Part shown: piece by piece, positions 1 to 12,800 of the stretch
How the letters are laid out: the number at the start of each line of letters is the position of its first letter
Position numbering within the stretch: the stretch's first letter is position 1
Assembly: GCA_945859605.1 (NCBI GenBank)
Contig: OX243816.1
Location: 24,130,199 to 24,194,198, forward strand
DNA from: Lumbricus rubellus
Lineage: Eukaryota; Annelida; Clitellata; Crassiclitellata; Lumbricidae
Reading direction: 5' to 3'
Length of the DNA stretch: 64,000 bases
Made by a program: the position numbers and the translations under genes
The notes under the pieces: model-generated
Told to the model about the DNA's origin: nothing
Database searches by the model: none
The model's input: only the letters and a program-made list of their open reading frames with translations

Positions 1-447
1 TTGCTCATAATTTCAGTGCTAATAATCCTGGTCTAAGACTTCAAAGTGCCCCCCACCCCCATCAGGGCTTAAAGAGTGGCAGGACGGTCATGGACGGCGT
101 CCTGGCACTTATTTTCAAATCTCTATACCGTCCTGCCACTTATTTGGCCAGCACACCTGAAAATGTATGGGGCGTCCTGGCACTTCTTTTGGAAAGGTAA
201 GGGTCGTCCAGGCACTTCTTTTTTTACACTTTTAGCACTGCGTGTAGATTTTTAAAATTTTTTACACTGCAATGGTAGCAGTTTGGGCTGTCATTTTAAC
301 GAAATTGCTCATCATTTCATAGTAATAGTCATAGTTTAAGACTTCAAAACGTTCACCTAATTTTTAAAATCTTTGAAATTTCCACACTGTAATGGAAACA
401 TTTTAGGCCATGATCTCAAGGAAATTTCTCATAATTTATTTGCATAA
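1..447. repeat. AT-rich tandem/dimeric repeat with GC-rich insert
   Basis: A unit containing GCTCATAATTTCA and AAGACTTCAAA occurs near 1-50 and again near 305-350, and its middle part recurs near 240-290 and 365-420 (ACACTG then AATGG). Between about 50 and 235 lies a segment with several copies of GTCCTGGCACTT in both orientations. A related piece (AAGTGCCTGGACGAT) lies at 37800-37826. No gene seen. Confidence 0.55.
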
Positions 448-1261
448 AGACATGGCTTAAAGCCCAAGCGCAGTCCCTCAGATTCTCTTGGTAGAATGCT
501 ATGATTGGGTGGCTAATAGAACGAATGACCGTCTGGCAGCGTCTTCTTCAAGTTTGGCCGACAGGGCTGACCGTTGCTACATGTATGTCCCCAGGGGTTG
601 ATTTAGGTCGACTGTACACCAATTTCGCAGACTTGCTGCATGGAGTCAGCTATACACCGCCAGGCTAATCTGCCTGGCCGTGTATAATGTATACCCAAGA
701 CCTCCTTTCCACTGACTTGGTGGCAGAATCTTGACCAGTGTATACCAAAGGCTTATATTCGCATTATATGTGCACTTGTACGTGTGCTTATATAATATAT
801 ATATATATATATGTGTGTGTGTGTCTGTCTATCACCCATTGCCATTGATTCGCCCGGAATCGTTCCCGAGGGGATTAATCTAGGTCAACTGTACATTGTT
901 TTAGTATAAGTTGTATATTGTGTTATTAGCTTAGTTATTCTGCAATGTCTAAGGATTTCATCATCAGCTTGGCACCGCTAGTTCCCACCAAACAAACCAT
1001 TTCAGTGTTCATTGCGAATCTCAGACTCTGGCAACGAGTAGCTTCTAACACCAAAGAAAGAATGCTTGAATGAATAATGTGAATGAGCATTTCCAGAGTG
1101 CATTAGCATAAGGGCATTGTGATATCACATGGCAGATGCATTCTGTATGGCTATACTGTTGGCTTACAAGACTGACCATTTGAGATAGGCCTACCTCAAT
1201 ATATATATATATATATACAGACCAGTTCATTGTAAGGCAAATCAATGGCAATGGGCGACAT

Positions 1262-1306
<45 letters not shown>

Positions 1307-1763
1307 TTATATATATATTTATGTGTGTGTATATATACATACATAGCGCCTCTGAGAAGTTTTTTTTGAATGAGTGCTATATAAATGTTCGAATGAATGA
1401 ATGAATGTATATATATATATATATATAATTATGCGCGTGTATGTGTGTATACTGTATAGCCTAGATATATGTGAATATTAGTGGTATACACGGGTCAAGA
1501 TTCTGCCACCAAGTCAGTGGAAAGGAGGTCTTGGGTATACACTATACACGGCCAGGCTAATCTGCATATGACTCCATGCAGCAAGTCTGCGAAATTGGTG
1601 TACAGTCGACCTAAATCAACCCCTGGGGACATACATGTAGCAACGGTCAGCCCTGTCGGCCAAACTTGAAGAAGACGCTGCCAGACGGTCATTGGTTCTT
1701 TTAGCCACCCAATCATAGCATTCTACCAAGAGAATCTGAGGGACCGCGCTTGGGCTTTAAGAC
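448..1763. repeat. Long inverted repeat, arms about 290 bp
   Basis: The arm 448-740 (CTTAAAGCCCAAGCG outward end) is repeated inverted at about 1488-1763. Both outer ends carry the same CTTAAAGCCCAAGCG/CGCTTGGGCTTTAAG. The spacer holds TA/TG microsatellites and a LINE-like tail (GCGCCTCTGAGAAG near 1347). The arms differ by a few small indels. It may be a foldback element or two copies in opposite orientation. Confidence 0.75.
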
Positions 1764-2399
1764 AAATTTTGTGATAGATGGAGAGGAATTGGAAGTGGTT
1801 TCAAGCTTTACGTTTTTAGGATCTGTAATAGAAAAAGAAGGCAAGTGCAATACGGAAAAAAATGTAGGGTGGCAATAGGGAAAACTGCAATGAATGGATT
1901 GGAAAAAATATGGAAGGATAGGCATGTGAGTATAGACACGAAAAAAAGACTGGTGAGGGTTTTGATAATACCGACAGTATTATATGGTAGTGAGACAAAG
2001 ACAATGACCAAGAAAATGTGAAAAAAGATTAACGCTTGTGAGATGTGGATTTGGAGGAAGATGCAGAGAATATGTTGGAAGGGAAAAAGGACAAATGAGT
2101 GGGAACGCACAGAGATTGGTATCGAAAACGATGAGTTGTTACAACAAGCAGTGCTATGAAGAAAGTTGGGTTCCTTTGGTCATGCTATGCATTCAAATGG
2201 ACTGGAAAAAGATATGATGCTGGCATGCGGTGAGGGAAGGAGAAAGCAAGGGCGGCCGAGGAAAATGTGGTTGGATGAGATTCAAGAAACAACAGGAATG
2301 AATTTGGAAGAACTAAGAGAAGCGACATCAGAAAGAAAGCAATGGAGAAAACTGGTCATGACGGTCACTAGAGCTCAAGGAACTGAAGGCACAAGGTGA
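1764..2399 (+). pseudogene. Non-LTR retrotransposon reverse transcriptase C-terminal fragment
   Basis: A reading beginning FVIDGEELEVVSSFTFLGS (1764 onward) is the stretch after the RT palm in many LINEs. Frameshifts follow. The C-terminal GRRKQGRPRKMWLDEI piece is in 2166-2399. It is not intact. It directly abuts the inverted repeat. Confidence 0.75.
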
Positions 2400-2823
2400 C
2401 CGTTTCGTACGTAGGCCTATCTGGACAAGGCAAGTTTAGGCAAAAGAACCAAAATTCACTGGGAAACGCCAGGTACCCAACAGAGGGGTGGCGTGTTGGA
2501 GTTGGGTTGAGGGAATTTTCCGGCAACGCCGAGCACCCCAGGGCCGGGTTGGGGCCGTGATGGAAGAGGGTAGGGTGACAAGGGCGAAGTGGGATGGGGT
2601 GAGGCGGCTTTTGGGGGGGGGTGAAAAATCGAAATTTCCAGGGAACACCGGTCGGGTATTTCAGCTAGCTGTAATTATAATTACTGTAATAACTTCTATC
2701 ATGCCATTTTTTAGGATGGAGTGGTGACATTTTACATTCAAACCTGCCTAGGGGCAGAGAACCTGAAGAAGATCATGCCATTGTCTAATGTGCAATGGTT
2801 CACCAAAACCAAGTCATGCTCAG

Positions 2824-3140
2824 TAGGGGCGGATCCAGGGGGGGCCAATCCGGCCATGGCCCCCCCATTTAGAAATGCCCATGTATCGTGGCCCCCCCCC
2901 CATTTGGTTTCAGTGGCTGCTGAAATGGTATGATGTTCCCGAAAATTTGGCCGGATGACTAAAAAAAAGTCATTAACTTTTTTGCGGATGAAATGGTATG
3001 ATTTTTCCGAAAATTTGGCCGGATGACTATAAAAAAAAGTCATCAACTTTTTTGGCGGATGCGATTTTTTTTGTCCCAGACCCAAGGTGTCAAGAATTTT
3101 TTGGGCCCCCCCCTGTCCAAAGTTTCTGTATCTGCCCTTG
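2824..3140. mobile_element. hAT MITE, 8-bp TSD ATGCTCAG
   Basis: Ends are TAGGGGCGGATCCAG and, inverted, CAAGGGCAGATACAG. Both sides are flanked by ATGCTCAG (2816-2823 and 3141-3148). The interior contains a near-duplicated segment with TTTTTCCGAAAATTTGGCCG. No coding capacity. Confidence 0.88.
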
Positions 3141-3179
3141 ATGCTCAGGTCAATATCCAAATCAATCTGCTAACACACT

Positions 3180-3345
3180 AAAACAGACAGAGAAAGACAG
3201 ACAGACAAACAGAGATGGATAGAGACACACAGAGATAGACAAAAACACAGACAGAGAGATTGAGAGAAAGACAGAGAGAGAGGCAGAGAGAGAACTGTCT
3301 CTCTGACAGACAGAGACAAAGGCAAACAGACAGAAAGAGAGATAG
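3180..3345. repeat. (CAGA)n / (AGAG)n microsatellite
   Basis: Imperfect CAGA and GAGA repeats. Open frames here are low-complexity artefacts. Confidence 0.85.
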
Positions 3346-3732
3346 AGATAATTATATCTTTTATGCACGCATGCTCAGCTATAGCCACCTAAATTTAGGG
3401 AAAAGCCAGCGTCATGCATCGTTGAGTGCAAGTTATGCCTAGCCTAACTATTCCACTTGCCCTGTTTCCATGCATACCGCGGAAAGCCAAGGGCTATGTC
3501 AGGAATAGTTATGTCTAGAGTACGCTTTACACATGGATTAGCCATGCCTGGTTTCAGCATGCGGGCCCTGTTGTTTGATAAATTACTGTCAGATGTTGAT
3601 CTGCAAGGAGTCTTCTAAAAAAAGTTTGATTTAATTATAAAAATTTGTTAAACATCAGCTTTACTGAGCCTGCACATGCAAGAAGTGTTGACGCTAACAA
3701 CTAGACAGGTAATAAAATTCATTGTTACTTAC

Positions 3733-3853
3733 CTATAGATGACAGGACGACATCGGCTACACTTTCCTTCCAACCTCGACCTTCTAATGTAAACTTTTCA
3801 CCAATTAATGGTGGAACCTGCATTCTGCGCTCAGAATCCCCAAAAAGTGGAAC
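3733..3853 (-). CDS. NOA1: NOA1 exon 7 (penultimate or later)
   Basis: The acceptor TCTGCAG/GTTCCA starts VPLFGDSERRMQVPPLIGE and the exon ends in ESVADVVLSSI plus one base, at donor ATAG/GTAAGT. The residues match the NOA1 segment just before the conserved GWV terminus. No following exon is visible in 1-3732. Confidence 0.92.
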
Positions 3854-6800
3854 CTGCAGAAGGCATCAGAACAGAAAGTGACTCATCCATGATCCATGTA
3901 AATTTCTTAGCACTGCAAGTACAATGCAGTAAACAAAGAAGCATGTAGAATTGTAGATAAATGAAAAAATTCAAAAGGCATCAATACACAAATTCAATAT
4001 AGAAATTCAACATAACTATAGAAAATATAACACAGAGGCTGAATAGATGCGCAGATAACTGCTGCTGACTGAGAATGGCAGTATGTTGCACAAATGAAGT
4101 GTGAAGACTGGATAGAGCATGTCATATGATAGCAAGCCATATCACCAGTGAAGGAATATTCTGAGTTGTGGAAGAGTTAGATCGCTGACATCATAGCAAG
4201 GTTTTAACATATCGTGCTCCTAGAATACAGTTTGATGTCCACTTTTCGCAAAACCAAGAAAAACGATTCTAAGATTTGTCGTCAAAATTATTTTTCACCA
4301 TTTTCACTTATGGTGATTAAATTAAAATTTTGGACAACATTGTTTCCACAAATATGATTTTATGCATTTCTATCATAATGTAAACTGAGCATGAGTTGTC
4401 TAGGAAGCGCCATGTAGCTTGGACGGTCGGCAGCTGTTTTCACCAGCTCCATCTCACCAGGAGCGCTGTATCAAGTCCTTGCCTTTTGAGGCCACAAGAG
4501 CAGCCGTCGCTGCCTTCGTCATCACTCAAGTTGACCACAGTAACAGCCTGCCGGCTGATGCACCTGGGTGTGTCTTGGACAGCCTTCAGTTGGTGCTTAA
4601 TGATGTGGCAAGGATAAATTGTAATAGGAGGAAATACGATCGCGTTACACCACTCCTGCATGATGTCCTGCATTAACGGCCTGTACTGTTCCATGTTGAG
4701 TTCAAGCTCAGCTTTCTGCTACTTAAATCGCTTCCAGGGCTGAAAGTGGTTTAGAAAAGTTGCCGGGTCTGACTTTTACGAACGAGCACGCCTTAGGCGT
4801 GAAAGGGGCCGTCCATAAAGTACGTCACGCTATTTTTGACCATTTTTGACCCCCCTCCCCTGTCACAAACTGTCACAAATCTCGGACCCCCCCCTTAAAG
4901 TACGTCACACTTTCGAATTTAAAAAAAATTAACACCGCATAGGGCCTAAAACAAGGCTTCGCAACAGCATTACTAGCGCTCCTAGCGAGAGGTATCCTGA
5001 ACAACACATTCAGGGATACACATTTCATGCTATTTCGACATAAATCTAATTAAAATGTTTCACAAAATTTGTGAAAATTATTTTAAAAGCTATTAAATTC
5101 TACTAAAAAATATAAAAAAGAATTAGAAATAAAATTTAAAGAAAAATAAATGTGTGACGTCACACATGGCCTGAACCCCCTCCCCTGTCACAAACTGTCA
5201 CACTTTCTTACACCCCTCCCCGCCCTGGAGCGTGACATACTTTATGGACGGCCCCAAACTCCGGTGCAGTGTCCGTGCTGTAGTCGGTCGGGAGCGCCTC
5301 TGAGTAGTGAGCTTCAACAGGCGCTATAACAAGTGCACATGTATACAAAAAAACAAAAAAACATACAAACAAAAGAGGACTTGCTTTGCTCCTCTTCAAT
5401 CTAATTTAATTTAATTCATCCATTGCATGTCTAAACTCCATTTTAATAAACCAGTAACAGCACCAAGAGATTGCAGCATGTTAAACATTCTAGACCGTCT
5501 GCTACTCTTACTTTTTATCTGTTTTAATAACTTCTTCAACGATACTGTCATGTAAAAGAAAACTGGTATTATTCCTTTTATAAACACTCATATGCATCAC
5601 CTCCCTTCACAAATTCACATTAACATTTCACAGTCTTCAGTTTGTCACACTATGGTTGACAGTAAAATGCATAACATTTTCAGTCAACTAGAGTGAACAA
5701 TCTGCAGTGTATAATGTTTGTTTCTTTCATTGATGTAAAGCAGCGCCGTACAACTTTACCAACACCGTGGGTCACCAGATAACTTATTCTTGAAGTCGAG
5801 GGCCATACCGATAAACTCAAAGCACAAATTAAAATTAATTGAAAGTTATCAAAGTTCTGTATGAAAAGTTACTATGGAACAATCATAATGAATGAAATCT
5901 TGGAAACTGGATTTTTCACATTGTCATAAAAAATTATAATAAGCTAAGCTATTAAGTTTTGGCTGTGCAAGTAGGTCTGTGGTTTTGTGTTTTCTTAATT
6001 TCTAAAGATCTGCAAAAATTTCAGTAGCTTAGGTGAGCCACTTAAAATCAGCCCGTGGGCCGCAGGCTGGACCTCACTGATGTAAACCATTTGTACAGTG
6101 CCTCTACAATAAGATAACTACTCAGAGGTGCTCCTCTGGTAGACTCAAGGCTGACCTTTTTTCTAACTCTTTTAACCAGTTCCAAAAGTGCTTGAAAACT
6201 TCTCTTTACCAGTGAAGATGCTGACCCATAACCTAAGTCGTTGATAGCAAGTCAACAAATCTAAGCAACTTAGTCGTCAGTTGATAAGTATGTGACTTAG
6301 TCAATTGAGTTGTAAAGTAAGTTGTCAAATTGTTAAGTCAGTCTGTAATTCCTTAGTGACTGACTCTGGGGGTATTATAGATAGCACTTTATGAATAGGT
6401 CACATTTAGTAAAAGTAATAAATTTGTCTAAATTGATAAATACCCCTAAAGCTGGAGTTCCGATATTGGTAGCATAGAAGTCATCAGCCTGGTCCTTGTT
6501 CATCACATGGATTGGGACCCGGTCGGATGCAAAAACTGTGAAGTAGATGGAAACATCACCCTGTCACAATAAGCAAACCAGAAAACTGAAAGAAAGGCAA
6601 GTCTATATCCATTGTACACCGTGAGGCATAAAAAACAAAGCCACTGAAAAAATTGCTATAATTTTAACAATATTCAAACAATATCAATGAAATTCAGGAA
6701 ATCTATAGCCAAATAGCAGACAATGTAAAAAGATTTTTAGTTTGTAGTCAAACTATCTGCCTTTAGCTTCTACGCATGCGCGAAGTCGCTTGTGCCATTC

Positions 6801-9800
6801 ACGCACCGCCAAGTCTATAATTCGCTGGTCAAGATCGTTCGAAGCTTGCATTAATCGCTTACGAAGATCTTCAACATTACGGACCTTTGTTTTGTACACC
6901 ATTTCCTGCATGCATTCTCTTATTTTATGACCAGGCCCGGCCCTAGGATTTGCGGGGCCCAAGGCAGCAGCGGGTTCCAGGGCATTAATTGTTACTAGGC
7001 CTACTCTAATTATATAAAGCCTAGTTACCCTAGTAAATATTTTATGTAATGCAAAATATGGGGCCCGCATATGGGGCAAGAGGTGCCTTTCCCCTGGAGA
7101 ATTGTCTCCGATCTTTTAGCAACTACTTTTTTGGGTAAAAATTTCTTTGCGCCAAAGAATAATTATGTTAATGATTCACAACTTGAAACGAAGAAATATA
7201 CATTATTTTGGCCCTTCTGTGACTAATATCAAATATGTTCTTAATTTAAGGTTTTTGCATTTTTCAAGCTCTGCTAAAAATTTCACAGCGACCTTTGTGT
7301 TTTTTCCTCTTCTGCAAAAATGTAGGCCTACGCTAGCGCCCATATGCAAAATTTAGCCTAAGTAGCCTAAACAGATTAATGAACGCAAAAAGCAAATCAG
7401 GATCTTAACCCTTAAACCGCCGCATACTTTGTGGGTTTAACGACCCTGGACGCCGAATACTTTTTTGGTGCAATATAATTCGAAACGTCACAACGCATTG
7501 AGAAATAGTGAGGCATATAGGTACATAGGTATAAATAGGTATAACTATAGGTATATAGGTATATATAGCACCAGATATAGTTGTATATATGGGTATATGT
7601 AGGTATATATATGGGTATATAATAGGTATATACAGGCATATATACATAGGTATTTATCCGTATATGTCTAATTGTCTATGTAGGCCTACCTATATACATA
7701 GGTATATAGATCCATAGGTTGTATATAGGTATATTAGGTATATATAGGCGTATAGGTATATATAGGTATGTGAGTATATATAACTATATAGGTATATATA
7801 GACTGTCTGAGGATGGGTGACGCGGACAGCACAGGACAGGGTCGACTGGAGGCTATCTATTAGGCCTATAGAGGAGCGGCTGATGCGGCGCAAGCTTCGC
7901 CAGGGCCATAAGCCAATTCAAATATATAGATAAATTGGTATAGGTATAGTGGTATATGTATGAATATTTATAAGCATTATAGGTATTTATAGGTATATAG
8001 GTGATATACAGGTATAAAGGTACACTGTATATTATATAGGCATATAAGCATATAAAAGTAGGCCTATATAGGTGTATATATATAGGTATATATAGGTGTA
8101 TATATAGGTATACATATGTATATATAGGTATATATTGGTATATATAGGTATTTATAGGCATATATATATATAGGTATTATAGGTAAAAAGGTTTTATATA
8201 CATGTAGGTATATAAGCAATGAGCATATATAAGTATATGTGTATATATAGGAATATAGGTATACAGAGACATATATATAGGTATATATAGGTATATGTAG
8301 GCTAGGTATAAAGGTATACATGTGTATAAAGGTATATATATAGGTTTATATTGATACATATAGGTATATAGGTATATTGGCTATATATTCGGTACCGGCG
8401 TTCAACACATATGTGAAACCGCATATCTGCGGTTCCGGCGTTCTGACAAATTTCCACGGGAACCGCACACTTGCGGTTCCGGCGGTTTAAGGGTTAAGTT
8501 AACACTAGTCTTGCAGTTTACTAAGAAGACAATTAGCCTACGTTTCATTTAATTATTTGAATATCTGACATCTAATTAAATACCGGTAGATTAAATGAAT
8601 TTATTACAAATATTGTAGCGCCCATCTGAAGAATAGCCTAACACAAGTCAACTAATGGATAATGAGTTAATGACTCATTTTGTAACAATGATATTTGGGG
8701 TTTCCTGGATCAAATAAAATCACCATTGTAGCCTACATTCGTACATAGGAAGGCCTACTAGCCTACCTAATTAAGTGGTGTCGCGTTCATTCAAACGGGC
8801 AGCGGTGGTGCACATGAAGTCTTAGGCTATAGGCCTACCCGATCAATTAATTTAAAACTGAGCAAGGTCGAGGTATAGCTGGCTAGGCGGTTCTATAATA
8901 ATTATAATCCGATTACAGTCATAGCCAATTAAGTTTATATTTAAACAGTAAATTCGGTGTAGTAGGCCTATAGTTCTTTCCAAAATAATTATTCTAGTCT
9001 ACTATCACTGTAACGCGGTAAATTGACTGCTAGCAGTGTTATGCGGTGTAACCATAGCCAATCTCAAGTATATCTTCAACAAAGAAAAACTATTGCCAGC
9101 AGCGCGGGGCCCTGGAAGCGCGGGGCCCAAGGCGGCTGCCTCGCTCGCCTTGCCCAAAGGCCGGGCCTGTTTATGACCGATGAGATTCAGATCTGGGCTG
9201 TTAGGGGGCCATAGCGTAGGAATTATAAAGTCAGGAGCTTCATTCGTCAGAAGTGCATGCACCGTTCCTCAAGCTCCGTGCGCTAGAGCATCGCCTTGCT
9301 GGAAAATGTAAAATTCAGAGTTCTCGAATTTCATGTAGAAGACATTCCATCAGTAAAACATCTCTGTAGTAATGGCCGTTGATTTTTACCCCCGTTCAAC
9401 AAAGTGAATTGACATGCGCCTCAGAGAAACACCAACATCAGGGATTTGCTAAACGTCGGATGTGTGCGTAAAAGGCGGTCGTCTGCAATACCTCTCTTTC
9501 CTACACTATGGCCCCTAAACAGCCATGGTGGTGCTCTGGCGCACGGGATTCACCCGTCGATTATAAAATATGGAGATGCATGCAGGAAATGAAGTACAAA
9601 ACAAAGATCCGTGATATTGAAGATCTTCGTAAGCGAATAATGCAAACTTAGAACGATCTTGACCAGCGAATTGACTTGGTGGTGCGTGAATGGCACAAGC
9701 GACTTCGCGCATGCGTAGAAGCTAAAGGCGGTTAGTTTGACTACAAACTGAAAATCTTTTTACATTAACTGCTATTTGGCTATAGATTTCCTGAATTTCA

Positions 9801-12800
9801 TTGATATTGTTTGAATATTGTTAAAATTATAACAATTTTTCTAGTGGTTTTGTTTTTTTATGCCTCACGGTGTACGTGTAATTCATTTCAACATTAACAG
9901 CTAAGAAATGGATTCTGCCATAGTTGTAAAAAAAGTTTCTTCCCGTTTTTTATTCTCTCTCAAAAAACGTGGTTTTTAACCCAAAAACGTGGTTTTTGTC
10001 GTTTTTATTTTTCCCATCGTTTTTATCGGTTTTTTTTAAAAATTTATTTATTCATTTACTTTCTGTTATTATTTTACTTAATTTTAATTTTTTCTGATAT
10101 TCCTTATGTTTTCCACCAACTCTCAAGGATTCAGCTAACTAAAGTCATTATTTCATTGTTTAACATCATCATTTAAGAGATAGCCTGCGTGTAGTAGGTT
10201 CCTAATCAAGGTTTTCAAGGTTAAAATGCGGTTTTAGATGTAGCAAAGTCAAATTATTTTCCGTTTCCGTTTTTTATCGGTTTTTTTCGGTTTTTTTTTT
10301 TACATCTATGGATTCTGCAAAAATGTGCTTCAACATGATACTATAATTTTATTTTGTCAAGACAAACACCTGAGGAAATGTTTCTGACATTAGTAAACTG
10401 TAACTCACAATATTGGCAGAAGTAAATGGTAACAGGAATAACTGTTGTGGTAAGGCCTATGCATACATCTGCCAAATTGAAGAATATTGTACATATTTTA
10501 CCTCTCTCACCTATTCCGGCTTCGAGCGCAATATCTAGGAAGCGACAAGCGACGAGTTTTGAACCCTAGTGTAACATATTCAACTATTGCCATTTAGAGG
10601 TTCAAAATCACAACACTACACAGTACACATGCATGCACACTATCAATCCGAACAAATACTCGCAATAAATTACGTCTGATGATGATTATTATATGAGTTC
10701 TCTGCGCAAAGGCAGATGTGTGTCATCCACTCATCCATTGGATTTTCTGCCACTTGAACGATGAGACGTGAGTTGGCTGCTTCCTGTTTCCTTCTCTACT
10801 GTTGACAAATTATGGGTTAGCAACTTGGCCAAGGTTACTGCACACTAGCTTGGGCTAGATTCGAACCTGTGATGCTCCAGTTACAAGGCACAGAATATAC
10901 CGCAACACCGCAGCATTCCACGACACTATGTTTCATAAATAAAAATTAGTAAGAGAAAGAATTACCTGACTATAGTCAATCCTTCCAAGACCAGAAACAA
11001 ACATGGTCTGACATGGTTTAACTACAAATGTCCTTGGTTTCAAAAGCTTCATGGGCAAAACAACTGATAATTCTTCTGGGTTCAGTAGGTTTATTACCTA
11101 AGAATAAGAAAACAATAATGGCTTAATGTACCAGGTGACAGTAAGTAACAGCGAAACTGCAAAAGGCGGCATAAAGGACGAGGTGGCGGCAAAAATTTAA
11201 AATAAAAAAAAGGTTAGAAAGTATGAGCATCTTTTAGATCTAAACGCAACTGCATCGGAAAGATTGTCAACTAAAGCTTCCATTTTTTGGATTAATTTCA
11301 GTTCAAGAGTTAATTTTCGTTTTTATTCTAATTTTCGTTCGGTGTGCTTAATTTCCGTTCTATTTCAGTTTTCGTTCTTAAAATAATTTCAGTTACAGTC
11401 ACAGTTATACTTAACGGAAATCAATATTTTCAGTTCCAATTTCACTAAAAGTTAACGAAAAGTCACTGTTTCAAATCATCTGCCTTTCTTGTAACAAGAC
11501 ATTGTTTTCATGGCCTGGCTTTGCATTCAGCTGCAGTTGTTTTCCATAAAAATGTCTTCCTGTTAGGAGAACAATGTACTCGGATTTGCATTCATCAATG
11601 TAATACAATAAGTCACCAATGACATTGTGCATATAACGGTATTCCAGCCAGTAATTTCATTGGAAGTCACTTCCAAATCCAAATTAACTTTGAAAGTATT
11701 GAATGTTTGTTAAGTACAGATGCATTGATCATAACATGTTGCACTGCTGCAGTAAATAAATCGATAACTTCCTTGCAGCCATATACCATTTTTCAAAAGT
11801 TACGGCAAAGAGTCTAAATTTATCACAAAACAATATTGGAAGTTACTTTGAGACATCTGTGATAAAACACCAAAAAGTTCAACATTGGCATGTTTAGTAC
11901 ATCTGAAATGGCCTTACAAACTGAGCATAAACATAGTCAAATACCAGTCAAAGCATTTAAGCACATAATGTAGTGACTTTCAGGTGCCTATCCTTTGAAT
12001 AATAATTAATAAGTGCTGCCAGTGCCACAATATGCACAAAGATATCTGTATTTGTTGATGAGTGACACTCATCATAATAGCACAAAACCTACAGATAATA
12101 TTATAATTCATGATGAGCACCGTTCAGCAATATTCACACATAAGGCCTAAAAAAAATTGTGTTTCCGGTAACAGAGCTAAAAAAAATTGGGTAGGTAGGT
12201 CGGAAAATATTTTTATTTTGGTAAAATATTTTTATGCAGTGACTATCCGAAAAAGTATACCTTACTAGTCTTTTTTGCACGCTGAAACAAAGTACGTGTT
12301 CTGAGCAAGTATAAACTGCCTATTTCCCGACTGTCTGCACCTAAAACTGCTCTAGAAACAGACCTATTAATTTAATTTTGTTGACGTCTCTTATGTTATG
12401 TCAATACAAATGTTTAAAAAAAATTTTTAAATAAAAATTTTTTGGGGGAAAAAATATTTGAGTTGCGGCCGTAAAAATGGGTCGGTTGGGTTACCGGAAA
12501 CACAACAATTTTTTTTTTACGCCTAACAAACATTTGTAAATCTTGTATCTATCACATTCGGGCAATATGTCACATCAGGTCAGCCCTGACTTTGGATATG
12601 TCTCAAACCATTGGCTGTTATCTTGTATCTTCTCGCCTTGTGTAAGCCTCAGCCACCTCTGCGACTGCTTACTGCACCACGAATTAGCACCACAACGAAG
12701 ATCAGAGTCTAACTAACTTTATTATGTACTAGCTGTACCCGGCCACGCGTTGCTGTGGCAGAAAAGACCTCCCCCTCCCCTCTCCCCTCCCCCTCTCCCC

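Larger units (their letters stand above)
6932..9169. mobile_element. hAT element, 8-bp TSD TTTATGAC, nested in mariner
   Basis: Termini are CAGGCCCGGCC at both ends in inverted orientation. The TSD TTTATGAC is at 6924-6931 and 9170-9177. Subterminal GCGGGGCCCAAGGC occurs near both ends. The interior has no recognised transposase and carries a piggyBac-like element (7409-8493). Confidence 0.88.
6613..9884. mobile_element. Two mariner-type 3' ends in opposite orientation, split by hAT
   Basis: 6613-6931 (minus) and about 9480-9884 (plus) are inverted copies. Both end in TACACCGTGAGGCATAAAAA and both encode the transposase C-terminus (KVRNVEDLRKRLMQ... and KIRDIEDLRKRIMQ...). The minus copy resumes after the hAT at 9178 with LWPPNSPDLNL, the third-aspartate region. 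Both transposase remnants are broken. It lies within NOA1 intron 5. Confidence 0.8.

Noticed and set aside
1..3732. Last exon of NOA1
   Set aside because: I looked on the minus strand for the expected GWV...LRGY...P terminus and found nothing convincing. The segment is repeats.
7405..8359. Several minus-strand open frames rich in Tyr, Ile, Pro
   Set aside because: They are translations of the AGGTATAT minisatellite inside a transposon, with no codon bias, splice sites or similarity.
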